Assembly (NCBI RefSeq): GCF_001514065.1
Contig: NZ_KQ948424.1
Coordinates: 124,001-188,000, forward strand
Origin: Streptomyces antibioticus
GTDB taxonomy: Bacteria; Actinomycetota; Actinomycetes; Streptomycetales; Streptomycetaceae
DNA: 64,000 nt
Direction of reading: 5' to 3'
Shown: positions 1 to 8,665 of the stretch, piece after piece
How positions within the stretch are numbered: the first letter of the stretch is position 1
How the letters are laid out: every line of letters starts with the position of its first letter
The notes under the pieces: generated by a model
Told to the model about the DNA's origin: nothing
The model's input: the letters and a program-made list of their open reading frames with translations, nothing else
The model's database searches: none
Program-made: the position numbers and the translations under genes

Positions 1-474
1 CAGCTGGGCCGCCTGTTCAAGACGATCTCGACGACGCCGGGCTCCTTCACCGCGACGCTGCTCGGTGAGGAGGTCCTCGACTGGATGCAGCGGCTGACGT
101 TCCCGGACGAGCGGGTGCAGCCGCTGGTCCGGGGGGTCACCCGCATCCACGTCGTGGAGGAGGCCCGTCATGTGCGGTACGCCCGCGAGGAGCTGCGGCG
201 GCAGATGGTGACCGCGCCCCGGTGGTCGCAGGAGTTCACCCGGGTGACGTCCGGGGAGTTCGCGCGGGTGTTCTCGGTGGCGTTCGTGAACCCCGAGGTC
301 TACACGAACGTGGGGCTGGACCGGCGGGAGGCGCTCGCGCAGGTGAAGGCGAGCGGGCATCGGCGGGAGGTCATGCAGACCGGGGCGAAGCGGCTGACGG
401 ACTTCTTGGATGACATCGGGGTGCTGCGGGGGGTCGGGCGGCGGCTTTGGAGGTCTTCGGGGTTGTTGGCTTGA
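1..474 (+). CDS. Diiron oxygenase, AurF-like, 3' part only
   Basis: The reading frame is open from base 1, so the N-terminus lies outside the window; 157 codons and a TGA stop are visible. The segment VVEEARHVRYAREEL holds an E-x2-H pair (Glu54 and His57 of the visible part), the second metal-ligand helix expected in ferritin-like diiron enzymes of the AurF (p-aminobenzoate N-oxygenase) family. Such enzymes oxidise amines or other small substrates with O2. The substrate cannot be inferred. The first ligand helix is not visible, so the family call rests on the C-terminal helix pattern. The gene is followed by a long palindrome rather than an obvious operon partner. Confidence 0.6.
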   Translation, partial: QLGRLFKTISTTPGSFTATLLGEEVLDWMQRLTFPDERVQPLVRGVTRIHVVEEARHVRYAREELRRQMVTAPRWSQEFTRVTSGEFARVFSVAFVNPEVYTNVGLDRREALAQVKASGHRREVMQTGAKRLTDFLDDIGVLRGVGRRLWRSSGLLA

Positions 475-496
475 GTGTTGGCTGCGGGCTGGTGGG

Positions 497-592
497 GGCT
501 GGTCGCGCAGTTCCCCGCGCCCCTGAGGTGGGTGCGGTCACGGCGTGCCCAGCTGTACGCACCTAGGGGCGCGGGGAACTGCGCGACCAGCC
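497..592. repeat. Long inverted repeat, 28-bp perfect arms
   Basis: The arms lie at 497-524 and 565-592 and are perfectly complementary; the core contains GCGCAGTTCCCCGCGCCCC and its complement. The 40-base spacer can extend the pairing partly. From memory this palindrome occurs in many copies between genes of Streptomyces chromosomes. It sits between the oxygenase stop and the TetR start, so it can also act as a strong transcript 3' end. Confidence 0.75.
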
Positions 593-628
593 ACGACGCA
601 CCCGCAGCAGCACGACTACGCTGCACCC

Positions 629-1276
629 ATGCCCCCTGCCGCGCCCGCCTACCGTCGCCTCAGCGTCGAGGAGCGTCGAAGCCAGCTCCTCGACGCCGCC
701 CTCGGTCTCTTCGCGCACCGCGCCCCCGAGGAGGTCTCCCTCGACGACGTGGCGGAGGCGGCCGGGGTGTCGCGACCCCTCGTGTACCGGTACTTCCCGG
801 GCGGGAAACAGCAGCTCTACGAGGCTGCCCTCAGGTCCGCCGCCGAAGAGCTCCAGCACTGCTTCGACGAGCCTCCCGAGGGGCCGCTGCTCGACCGCCT
901 GTCCCGGGCCCTCGACCGCTACCTCGCCTTCGTCGACCAGCACGACGCCGGGTTCAGCGCGCTGCTCCAGGGCGGGAGCGTCGTCGAGACCTCGCGTACG
1001 ACGGCCATCGTGGACGGCGTGCGGCGGGCCGCCGCTCAGCACATCTTCAGCCATCTCGGGGTCACCGAGCCCAGCTCGCGGCTGCGGATGACGGTGCGGA
1101 TGTGGATCACCGCGGTGGAGGCGGCCTCGCTGATCTGGCTGGACGACGACAAGGAGCCGCCGGTCGACGAGTTGCGGGACTGGCTGGTGGAGCAGTTCGT
1201 CGCCGTGCTGACGGTGACGGCCGGGCGCGACCCGCAGACGGCCGCGCTGGTGCAGGCCCTCGCGGCGGATGGCTGA
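629..1276 (+). CDS. TetR/AcrR family transcriptional regulator
   Basis: A 215-residue protein with an N-terminal TetR helix-turn-helix at about residues 15-60 (VSLDDVAEAAGVSRPLVYRYF), a typical DNA-recognition sequence. The C-terminal three quarters are helical and should bind a ligand that cannot be predicted. The ATG at 629 begins about 14 residues before the first conserved helix. An in-frame ATG upstream at 545 would run through the palindrome and is unlikely. No good ribosome binding site is visible. The 3' end overlaps the next gene by 8 bases, suggesting co-transcription. Confidence 0.85.
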   Translation: MPPAAPAYRRLSVEERRSQLLDAALGLFAHRAPEEVSLDDVAEAAGVSRPLVYRYFPGGKQQLYEAALRSAAEELQHCFDEPPEGPLLDRLSRALDRYLAFVDQHDAGFSALLQGGSVVETSRTTAIVDGVRRAAAQHIFSHLGVTEPSSRLRMTVRMWITAVEAASLIWLDDDKEPPVDELRDWLVEQFVAVLTVTAGRDPQTAALVQALAADG

Positions 1277-1583
1277 CACTGGTGCCGTGAAGAGCGAAGA
1301 CACCCCCTTCGAAGGCGGCCCCATGGACGGCCGTGTCCTGCCGGTCCTCCTCGGCCCGACCGGGCACCCGCCCAAGCAGTACCGCATCCCGGTCCCGGAC
1401 CCGGACGGCGGTCCGCCCACCGTGCTGATCTACCGCCGGGTGCCGCGCGGGCAGAGCAAGCTGGGGCTCCAGAAGGGGTGGAAGTACGCGTACGAGCCCG
1501 AGGGCAGGCCGTCGCGGTTGAAGTGGCCGTGGTCCAAGCCCGACGCCACGCCGGGCGGCAAGCGGGACGACACCGACGGGTGA
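1269..1583 (+). CDS. Conserved hypothetical protein, 104 aa
   Basis: A small hydrophilic protein without membrane segments or signal peptide, rich in Pro, Gly, Lys and Arg. The middle (PVLLGPTGHPPKQYRIPVPD) looks like a short beta-rich domain; the C-terminus is basic and disordered. Codon use is like that of its neighbours and the gene overlaps the TetR gene by 8 bases, which supports it being real and translationally coupled. GTG at 1284 and ATG at 1323 are alternative starts. I do not recognise a family with known function. Confidence 0.65.
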   Translation: MADTGAVKSEDTPFEGGPMDGRVLPVLLGPTGHPPKQYRIPVPDPDGGPPTVLIYRRVPRGQSKLGLQKGWKYAYEPEGRPSRLKWPWSKPDATPGGKRDDTDG

Positions 1584-1686
1584 CCTCGTTGCGCCGAACC
1601 GCCCACACCCGGCGCGCGCGGACAGGACGGCCGTCCCATGCTCGCGGTGCGGAGCAGAGAGGCTGCTGCGCACCGGAGGTGATGAC

Positions 1687-2763
1687 GTGTCAGGAAGGCT
1701 TCTGCGTCTGGTGTGTACGGCGGCGGTGGCGGCCGGCACCGTCCTCGCGCCCTTGCCGGCGGCGGCCGTACCGGAGCCGCCCGCGCCCGGCGAGCGCAGT
1801 GTCTCCGAACTGCTGACGGATCTTCAGCGGCTGTACCAGCAGGCCGAGGAGGCGACGGAGACGTACAACGCCACCGCGGAGAAACTGAAGGAGCAGCGGG
1901 CTCAGGTGCGCCGGCTGGACGGGCAGCTGGCGCGGGCCCGGCTCTCGCTGCACGACAGCCGGGGCGCGGCGGGGCGCCTGGCCCGGCAGCAGTATCAGAA
2001 CAGCACCGACATCTCGCCGTACGTACGCCTGCTGCTGGCCCGCGATCCGCAGCACGCGCTCGATCAGGGGCATGTGATCGGGCAGTTGGCGCAGGAGCGC
2101 GCCGAGACCGTGGGGCGGCTGACGGGGAGCGAGAAGAAGGCGGACGGGCTGGCCCGGAAGGCCCGCGCGGCGCTCGACCGGCAACTCACCCTGTCCGTAC
2201 GGCAGAAGAAGGACCGGGACGCCGTACGGAAGAAGATGGACGACGTCGAGGAGCTGCTCGCCTCCCTGACGGAGGAACAGCTCGGCGCCGTCGCCGAGTT
2301 GGAGCGGACGGACGTCGAGGCGGCCCAGGAGGACCTCGTCACCTCGGGCGCCCTGGGCAGTGGTGAGGATGCGGGCGAGCCGACTCGGGCGGCGGACCGG
2401 GCCGTTCGGTACGCCGTGCAGCAGCTCGGGAAGCCGTACGAGTGGGGGGCCGAGGGGCCCGAGGCGTACGACTGTTCAGGGCTCACGTCCGAGGCCTGGG
2501 GGCATGCGGGCAGGCCCATCCCTCGGACCAGCCAGGAGCAGTGGGCCGAGCTGCCGCGCATTCCGCTGCGCGAGCTCCGGCCCGGTGACCTGGTGGTCTA
2601 CTTCCCCAAGGCGACCCATGTGGCGATCTACCTGGGGGGCGGGCAGGTCGTGCAGGCCCCGAGAACGGGTGAGAAGGTCAAGGTCTCGCCCCTGGCTTCC
2701 CACCCGATCCTGGGTGCCGTACGCCCCGACAAGGGGCAGGGTCAGGACAGGGACGCCAGGTAG
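1687..2763 (+). CDS. Secreted NlpC/P60 cell-wall endopeptidase
   Basis: Peptidoglycan hydrolase of 358 residues. Residues 1-28 form a Sec signal peptide ending near AAA|VPEP. Residues about 34-230 are a long Gln/Glu/Arg-rich coiled coil, and the C-terminal 120 residues are an NlpC/P60 domain with catalytic Cys263 (in YDCSGL) and His311 (in HVAIYLG). This is the usual layout of actinobacterial RipA-like D,L-endopeptidases that cleave stem peptides outside the membrane. The GTG start at 1687 follows a GGAGGTG ribosome binding site. The 3' end overlaps the convergent flavoprotein gene by 22 bases. Confidence 0.9.
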   Translation: MSGRLLRLVCTAAVAAGTVLAPLPAAAVPEPPAPGERSVSELLTDLQRLYQQAEEATETYNATAEKLKEQRAQVRRLDGQLARARLSLHDSRGAAGRLARQQYQNSTDISPYVRLLLARDPQHALDQGHVIGQLAQERAETVGRLTGSEKKADGLARKARAALDRQLTLSVRQKKDRDAVRKKMDDVEELLASLTEEQLGAVAELERTDVEAAQEDLVTSGALGSGEDAGEPTRAADRAVRYAVQQLGKPYEWGAEGPEAYDCSGLTSEAWGHAGRPIPRTSQEQWAELPRIPLRELRPGDLVVYFPKATHVAIYLGGGQVVQAPRTGEKVKVSPLASHPILGAVRPDKGQGQDRDAR

Positions 2764-3989
2764 GCCGCCGTCTTCTCCGGCTCGTAGAAGAAGTTCTCGA
2801 AGTCGGACGGGTCGTCGAAGGCGTTGGCGAAGCGGTCGGCGGCGGGCTGCAACTGGCCTGCCGCACCGATCAGGTTGAGGATGTGTTCCGGCGGCGGGGC
2901 CAGCATCGCGTTCGTCCACTTGGTGACGTGCTGGGCCGTGTCCCAGTAGCGGTCGAACGTGCCCTGCATCCACTCCTCGTCGAACTCCTTCTCCCCGCGC
3001 TCCAGGATCGAGGCGAGGTAGGAAGCCGCGCACTTGGCGGCGGAGTTGGAGCCCTGACCGGTGATCGGGTCGTTGGCGACGACGACGTCCGCGACGCCGA
3101 GGACCAGGCCGCCGCCGGGGAGACGGCCGATCGGGTTGCGGACCGTGGGGGCGTAGCGGCCGGCCAACGTGCCGCCCGCGTCGGTGAGTTCGACCTTCGT
3201 GGCCCGCGCGTACTCCCAGGGCGTGTACCGCTCCATGAGTTCCAGGGTCAGGGAGAGGTGCTCCGCCGGGTCCTTGACGCCGTTGAAGACGTCGAGCGGG
3301 CCGCCGGGTATGCCCTCCCAGAACAGGATGTCGGCGCGGCCGGAGGTGGTGAGCGTCGGCATGACGAACAGCTCGCCGACGCCGGGGACGAGGTTGCAGC
3401 GGACCGCGTCGTAGTCCGGGTGCTCGGGGCGCGGGCCCAGGCCGTGGACGTACGACACGGCCAGGGCCCGCTGCGGCTCGGAGTACGGCGAACGGGACGC
3501 GTCCCGGCCGAACATCGACACCAGCTCGCCCTTGCCCGCCGACACCAGCACGAGGTCGTACGTACGGGAGAAGTAGTCGAGGTCGGAGACCGCCGCGCCG
3601 TGGATGACCAGTTGGCCGCCGCGCTGGGCGAAGGTCTCCATCCAGCCTGCCATCTTCACGCGCTGGTCGACCGACTGCGCGTACCCGTCGAGCCTGCCCA
3701 CCCAGTCGATCGCACGGGCGGCCGGGCCTTCGGCCCACGAGCCGGGGGCCGCGACCGAGACGCCGAGTCCTTCGATCTTCGGGGCCTGGGACTCCCAGAA
3801 GTTCAGCTGGAGATCGCGCTCGTGCTGCAGTGCCGTGTGGAACATGCACTGCGTCGACATGACCCGGCCGGAGCGGATCTCGTCCGCCGTCCGGTTCGAC
3901 ATCAGGGTGACCTCGTAGCCGTGCGACTGGAGGCCGAGGGCCAGCTGGAGACCGGACTGGCCGGCTCCTACGACGAGTATCTTCCGCAT
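2742..3989 (-). CDS. Styrene/indole monooxygenase-like FAD flavoprotein
   Basis: A 415-residue flavoprotein beginning with the dinucleotide-binding motif GAGQSG (residues 8-13). The body resembles StyA-type monooxygenases: an FAD-binding Rossmann domain and a long substrate domain without the membrane or thiol motifs of other FAD hydroxylases. StyA enzymes epoxidise alkenes using FADH2 supplied by a separate reductase; no StyB-like reductase gene is in the window. ATG at 3989 is preceded by AAGGAG at 11 bases. The gene starts 25 bases after the cvnD stop, so it probably ends the conservon operon. The true substrate is unknown. Confidence 0.75.
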   Translation of the reverse strand: MRKILVVGAGQSGLQLALGLQSHGYEVTLMSNRTADEIRSGRVMSTQCMFHTALQHERDLQLNFWESQAPKIEGLGVSVAAPGSWAEGPAARAIDWVGRLDGYAQSVDQRVKMAGWMETFAQRGGQLVIHGAAVSDLDYFSRTYDLVLVSAGKGELVSMFGRDASRSPYSEPQRALAVSYVHGLGPRPEHPDYDAVRCNLVPGVGELFVMPTLTTSGRADILFWEGIPGGPLDVFNGVKDPAEHLSLTLELMERYTPWEYARATKVELTDAGGTLAGRYAPTVRNPIGRLPGGGLVLGVADVVVANDPITGQGSNSAAKCAASYLASILERGEKEFDEEWMQGTFDRYWDTAQHVTKWTNAMLAPPPEHILNLIGAAGQLQPAADRFANAFDDPSDFENFFYEPEKTAAYLASLS

Positions 3990-4014
3990 GCGGGTGGTGA
4001 CTCCTTGGTGGGTT

Positions 4015-4671
4015 CTACTCGGGGGTTTCGTCCAGGGCGTGGCCGACCAGGGAGAGGAGGGTCTCGATCACCGAGATCCGGCGGCGCGCGTCCATGATCA
4101 TTACAGGTATGTGCGCCGGGATCGTCAACGCCTCCCGCACGTCCTCCGGTTCGAACAGCTCGCTGCCGTCGAAGTGGTTGACGGCGACGACGTACGGCAG
4201 TCCGCAGCTCTCGAAGTAGTCCAGGGCCGGGAAGCAGTCCTTCAGGCGCCGGGTGTCCGCCATGACGACCGCGCCGATCGCGCCGCGCACCAGGTCGTCC
4301 CACATGAACCAGAACCGCTGCTGGCCGGGCGTGCCGAACAGGTAGAGCACCAGGTCGTCGTCGAGCGTGAGGCGGCCGAAGTCCATGGCCACGGTGGTGG
4401 TGAGCTTGCCGGGCGTGGCGGTGAGGTCGTCGGTCTCCTCGCTCGCCTCGGTCATCAGCGCCTCGGTCTGGAGCGGGGTGATCTCCGAGACGGCGGTGAC
4501 GAGGGTGGTCTTGCCGACGCCGAAGCCGCCGGCCACGACTATCTTCGTGGCGATGGGGGCGCGGGTGCGGTCCGTCTGCCAGGACTTCAGGTCCTCGTCG
4601 GGTTCCGCGAAGGCGGTGCCTCGGGAGGCGGCGTCTCCGAAGGCGGTGTCGCTAAAGGCGACGGAGTCCAT
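4015..4671 (-). CDS. cvnD: Conservon GTPase CvnD
   Basis: A small Ras/Rho-like GTP-binding protein of 218 residues. The P-loop GGFGVGKTT is at about residues 48-56, a GTPGQ switch-II-like motif (FGTPGQQRF) follows, and NHFD replaces the canonical NKxD. In Streptomyces conservons CvnD assembles with CvnA, CvnB and CvnC into a membrane-associated complex likened to eukaryotic G-protein signalling. The start overlaps the end of cvnC by 20 bases. The variable N-terminal 40 residues precede the conserved domain; an internal start is possible. Confidence 0.9.
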   Translation of the reverse strand: MDSVAFSDTAFGDAASRGTAFAEPDEDLKSWQTDRTRAPIATKIVVAGGFGVGKTTLVTAVSEITPLQTEALMTEASEETDDLTATPGKLTTTVAMDFGRLTLDDDLVLYLFGTPGQQRFWFMWDDLVRGAIGAVVMADTRRLKDCFPALDYFESCGLPYVVAVNHFDGSELFEPEDVREALTIPAHIPVMIMDARRRISVIETLLSLVGHALDETPE

Positions 4672-5089
4672 TCAGCACCCTTTCGAGCAGAGCGCGGTCC
4701 GGACGGCCGGTGCCGTGACCGGTGCCGGTGCCGTACACACGGATCTTTCCCTGGTCCGCGAGGTCGCTGAGCAGCACCCGGACCACACCGAGCGGCATCT
4801 TCAACAGCGCGGCGATCTCGGCCACCGTGCGCATGCGGCGGCAGAGTTCGACGATGGCCCGCATCTCCGGCATGACCCGGGCTGCGAGGGAACCTCCCCC
4901 ACTGCTGAACGCGTGGGCGGTGCCCCCAGTCAGTTCCTTGCGCTCCTCCGGAGCTTCGAGCGCGGCCACGAACGTCTCCACGAGGAGGACGTGACCGAAG
5001 CGGGTACGGCCGCCGGTGAGCGAGTAGGGGCGGACGCGGGCGGGTTTGCGGTCGCCGCCGCGGACGGGGAGGTTCGGCCTGTCGGTCAT
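4652..5089 (-). CDS. cvnC: Conservon protein CvnC (DUF742)
   Basis: A 145-residue DUF742 protein. It has a basic N-terminus followed by a winged-helix-like region (MRTVAEIAALLKMPLGVVRVLLSDLADQG) that resembles a degenerate DNA- or protein-binding fold. DUF742 is the third component of conservons. The start codon overlaps the cvnB stop as ATGA and the stop lies inside cvnD, showing tight translational coupling. Its exact role in the complex is not known. Confidence 0.9.
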   Translation of the reverse strand: MTDRPNLPVRGGDRKPARVRPYSLTGGRTRFGHVLLVETFVAALEAPEERKELTGGTAHAFSSGGGSLAARVMPEMRAIVELCRRMRTVAEIAALLKMPLGVVRVLLSDLADQGKIRVYGTGTGHGTGRPDRALLERVLNGLRRL

Positions 5090-5589
5090 CGCGTCCCCTC
5101 CGCCGACTCGGACTCAAGGGATTTTCGGAGCTCGCTGCGGAGTTCGGGCGTCAGGACATGGCCGGCGCGGCCCACGAAGAGGGCCATGTGGTACGCCACC
5201 ACGCTCATGTCGCAGTCCGCTGAGCCGTGCACACCGAGCAGCGAGCCGTCGCTGATCGACATCACGAACAGACTGCCCTCGTCCATCGCGACCATCGTGT
5301 GCTTCACCGGGCCGGAGTCCATCAGCCGGGCCGCGCCGATGGTGAGGCTGCCGATGCCGGAGACGATGGTGGCGAGGTCCGCCGACGATCCGCGCGGGCC
5401 CTTCGCGGTGGCGGCATGGGGCCGGCGGGCCTGGTCGTTGCGGGCGGGGTCGGAGGAGAGCAGGAGCAGGCCGTCCGATGAGACCACCGCTACTGACTGG
5501 ATGCCCGGCACCTCCTCGACCAGGTTCGTCAGCAGCCAGTGCAGGTTGCGGGCTTCACTGCTCAGTCCGAAGGTACTGGGCGCGGTCAA
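5086..5589 (-). CDS. cvnB: Conservon protein CvnB (roadblock/LC7)
   Basis: A 167-residue roadblock/LC7 domain protein, related to MglB and dynein light chains, which regulate small GTPases. Conserved features are LHWLLTNLVEEVPGIQSVAVVS near the N-terminus and a second strand pair around residue 90. It uses a TTG start at 5589 that overlaps the cvnA stop as TTGA, with a GAGGAGG ribosome binding site 7 bases upstream. It probably acts as a GTPase regulator or scaffold for CvnD. Confidence 0.9.
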   Translation of the reverse strand: MTAPSTFGLSSEARNLHWLLTNLVEEVPGIQSVAVVSSDGLLLLSSDPARNDQARRPHAATAKGPRGSSADLATIVSGIGSLTIGAARLMDSGPVKHTMVAMDEGSLFVMSISDGSLLGVHGSADCDMSVVAYHMALFVGRAGHVLTPELRSELRKSLESESAEGTR

Positions 5590-8309
5590 CTGCTTGCCTC
5601 CTCGGGAGTGCCCCCCGTGGTTTCTTCGGCATGTGCGGGCGTCGTCGTCTGACCCGTCTGTTCGGCGATCTCCGCTTCCACGTCGCGGTAACCGGCCTCC
5701 GCCCCCCGGCGGAAGCCGCCGAGCCTCCGGCGGAGGGCTTCGGCGTCGACGGACGCGCTGCGCTGGCGGGGCGGTTCTGATGGTGCCGTGATCTTCGGAG
5801 TGCGCTTGGGGAGGCCCTTTGCGGTGAGCTGGTCCTCCTGGTCCCGGGCGCGTTCGTGTTCCGTCTCGGCTTCGCCTTCGACGGATTCATTCCCCCCCGC
5901 ACTACCCGTACCACTTTCGTCGTCGGGTGCGGGTGGCCCCTGTGGGGCGGATTCGCCGTCGGCGGCTGCGGGTTCGTGGGTGGCCTCAGGTGCCGGTACC
6001 GGGGCCAGGAGTTCCATCGTCGTCTCCGACGCCGTCTCCTCCCGCTCCCTTACCGCCTCCTCCGCCAGGTCCACCAGCACGTCGCCCGTCTCCGAGCGGC
6101 CGTGCAGGACGTTGGAGTTGACCTCCGCGTCGGCGCCCGGCAGCGCGAAGGTGTGAGGCGTGCCGGTGAACGGGGTGGCGGAGGGGACCGCGGCCGACGG
6201 GGCCGCCGCCAGCAGGGGCTTCGGCAGGACCGCCACCGCCGCTATACCGCCCTGCTTCTGCTCGCGCAGCCGGACGCGGACGCCGTGGCGGTGGGCGAGG
6301 CGGGCGACGACGTAGAGGCCGAGGCCGAGACCCTCCTCGCCCTCCTGGTCGTACGGGGAGTCCGGGTCGAACTCGGCGAGGCGGGAGTTGAGGCGGGTGA
6401 GGCGGTCCTCGGTCATGCCGATGCCCTCGTCCTGGACGGAGAGCATCACCTCGCCGCTCTCCAAGAGCCAGCCGGAGACCTCGACGGGCATGTCCGGCGG
6501 GGAGAAGGACGTGGCGTTCTCCATCAGCTCCGCGAGGAGGTGGGAGAGGTCGTCGGCGGCGAAGCCCGCGACGTGCGCATGCGGGGGCAGGGCGGCGATG
6601 CGGACCCGCTCGTAGCGTTCGATCTCGCTGACCGCGGCCCGTACGACGTCCACCAGCGGGACCGGGCCCGCGTGCTGCTGGACGTGTTCCGTGCCCGCGA
6701 GGACCAGGAGGTTCTCGCTGTGGCGGCGCATGACCGTGGCGAAGTGGTCCAGCTTGAAGAGGGTGGCCAGGCGGTCCGGGTCCTGCTCGCGCTCCTCCAG
6801 GCCCTCGATGACCGCCAGTTGGCGTTCGACCAGGCCCAGGGTGCGCAGTGCGAGGTTGACGAAGGTGCCGCCGATGGTGTCGCGGAGGCGGCCCAGCTGG
6901 GCCGCGGACTCGGCGAGTTCGCTGCGCAGTTCCTCGCGGGCGTCGGCCATCTTCTGGCGCTGGGCGACGAGGTGCTTGCGGTCGGCTTCCAGGGTGGTGA
7001 TGCGGCCCTGGACGCCGAGGACATGCGCGTGCAGGGCGTTGACGGAGCGCACGACCTGGGCGAACTCGTCGTTGCGGCCGGTGAACTTGACGGGTTCCTC
7101 GGCCGCCGGGTCCGCCGCCGTGGCCAGCCGGGCGGAGCCGAGGCGCAGGACCGCGAGGGGGCGGGTGAGGGTGCGGGCCATGGCGGTGGCGACGCCGACG
7201 GCGAGCAGCATCAGGGCGCCGAGGACCGCGATGCGGATCTCCCAGGCGGTGACGTCGTCGTCGCGGAGCTGGGCGAGGTCCTGGGTGCGCTGGTTGTAGA
7301 GCGCGGACTCCACGCCCCGCATGAGCTCGACGCGGGCCGAGAGGGCGGCGTCCAGCTTCTTGGTGCTGGTGGCGAGTTCGCGGTCGGAGAGGGTCGGCTG
7401 GTCGGTGAGGGAGGCCAGGTACTTCTCGGCGGAGTTGACCTCGGGCCCGGTGACGGTGGAGTCGTAGCGGGCGGTGGTCTCCTTCGGCGCGGTCTCCTTG
7501 AAGTCGGCGAGGGCCGCGTCGGAGCGGAGGCGGGCCTGCTGGACAACCGCGGTGAGGGCGTCGCGCTGCCGGGCGTCCGCCTCGGAGGTGGTGGAGACGG
7601 TCGAGGTGATGCCGGTGATCGGGTCGGTGACCGTCTGGGTGCCGCTCGGCACGCTGAGGGCGGCGAGGAGCAGGCCGCGGGTGGCGGCGGCCTGCTGGAC
7701 GGCGGAGTCCAGCTCGGCGAGGGCGTAGGCGCCGGAGCCCGCGCGGGGCGGCAGCTGCTCGGCCAGCTGTTCGGCGAGGCGGTGCAGCTCGGTGATGGTG
7801 GCCGAGTAGGAGGCGTTCACTTCGAGAGCGGTGCTCTTGCCGGTGAGCGCCGCTCGGCGCAGGGCGGCGATCCCGTCGAGGTCGGCGCGCAGGTCGGCCG
7901 GGGTGTCGGTGTCGGCGCGCAGCTCCTCGACCTGCCGGTCGACGCGGGTGCTGTCCTGCTCGGAGGGCGCCTTGGAGCGGGGGCGGCCGGCGGCGACGTA
8001 CGAGGTGACCTCGTCCCGCTCATCGGCGAGCGCGTGTGCGAGGGCGAGCGCGTTCTGGGTCTGCTCGGCGAGCGTCACCAGGTCCTGGGAGTCGCTGAGG
8101 TCCTGGGAGGCGGCGAGCACGGAGGGCGCGCCGGCCCCGGCGATCGCGGCGGCCACGACGGCGACGGCGACGATGAGCCGGTTGCGTACGTGGGTGGGGC
8201 GGCCCTTGCCCACGACGGCCCCGTCAGGGATGGGGGCGGAGGTGGTGTCGGCGGGAGCCGTCTGCTTGCTCGTACGACCTGGCCGCGTCTTCTGCACCGG
8301 TGCTCGCAT
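5586..8309 (-). CDS. cvnA: Conservon sensor histidine kinase-like CvnA
   Basis: A large membrane sensor, 907 residues from the ATG at 8309. A membrane helix near residues 40-65 (LIVAVAVVAAAIAGAGAPSV) is followed by a roughly 300-residue extracytoplasmic nitrate/nitrite-sensor-like helical region, a second helix (VLGALMLLAVGVATAMA), a HAMP-like linker and an ATPase domain with N box (ELMENATSFSPP), G1 box (DEGIGM) and G2 box (GLGLGLYVVARLAHRHG). The C-terminal 200 residues are disordered and acidic. No clear phospho-accepting His box is present, usual for CvnA. The frame extends to a TTG at 8465, but the ATG places the first helix normally. First gene of the conservon operon. Confidence 0.88.
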   Translation of the reverse strand: MRAPVQKTRPGRTSKQTAPADTTSAPIPDGAVVGKGRPTHVRNRLIVAVAVVAAAIAGAGAPSVLAASQDLSDSQDLVTLAEQTQNALALAHALADERDEVTSYVAAGRPRSKAPSEQDSTRVDRQVEELRADTDTPADLRADLDGIAALRRAALTGKSTALEVNASYSATITELHRLAEQLAEQLPPRAGSGAYALAELDSAVQQAAATRGLLLAALSVPSGTQTVTDPITGITSTVSTTSEADARQRDALTAVVQQARLRSDAALADFKETAPKETTARYDSTVTGPEVNSAEKYLASLTDQPTLSDRELATSTKKLDAALSARVELMRGVESALYNQRTQDLAQLRDDDVTAWEIRIAVLGALMLLAVGVATAMARTLTRPLAVLRLGSARLATAADPAAEEPVKFTGRNDEFAQVVRSVNALHAHVLGVQGRITTLEADRKHLVAQRQKMADAREELRSELAESAAQLGRLRDTIGGTFVNLALRTLGLVERQLAVIEGLEEREQDPDRLATLFKLDHFATVMRRHSENLLVLAGTEHVQQHAGPVPLVDVVRAAVSEIERYERVRIAALPPHAHVAGFAADDLSHLLAELMENATSFSPPDMPVEVSGWLLESGEVMLSVQDEGIGMTEDRLTRLNSRLAEFDPDSPYDQEGEEGLGLGLYVVARLAHRHGVRVRLREQKQGGIAAVAVLPKPLLAAAPSAAVPSATPFTGTPHTFALPGADAEVNSNVLHGRSETGDVLVDLAEEAVREREETASETTMELLAPVPAPEATHEPAAADGESAPQGPPAPDDESGTGSAGGNESVEGEAETEHERARDQEDQLTAKGLPKRTPKITAPSEPPRQRSASVDAEALRRRLGGFRRGAEAGYRDVEAEIAEQTGQTTTPAHAEETTGGTPEEASS

Positions 8310-8665
8310 TCCTGACTCGTGTACCCATGGGCCCGGGTGACGCTCCGTCAACTGACGGGTACTCCCGGTACGGTTCCCGACCCTCCCAGCGCCAGTGGGC
8401 AGTGGTCGTGCATCACCCGACCCGCCACTCGAAGGAGTGAACCCCGGACGGGAGTTGGGGAGCAAGTTCCCGTGGCACAGTCAGGGCCCTTGCGCGGTGG
8501 GCCGGTTGGACGTCCGGGGCGCACGATGGCATCATCTGCCGCCGCGTCCGCCCGGAGCGAATCATTCCCTCCCAAATCAGACGCCTGACCTGCGCGCCTG
8601 CACCGATTCGGCGACCGATGCCAGCCTTTTGTGAACCCTGTGAAGGGCTCGTGCAGACTGGCTGG
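8310..8665. other. Divergent intergenic region, conservon / phosphatase
   Basis: About 350 bases between the divergent cvnA and PP2C-like genes. The conservon promoter must lie here, but no convincing -35/-10 pair was found for the minus strand. For the plus strand, CAGACT stands 6 bases before the phosphatase ATG and TTGTGA lies 19 bases further up, a weak candidate for a leaderless promoter. The cvnA frame stays open to 8465. No RNA gene or repeat was seen. Confidence 0.4.

Noticed and set aside
5856-8315. An 819-codon plus-strand frame opposite cvnA
   Set aside because: Composition shadow of cvnA, with no recognisable domain and no start signals.
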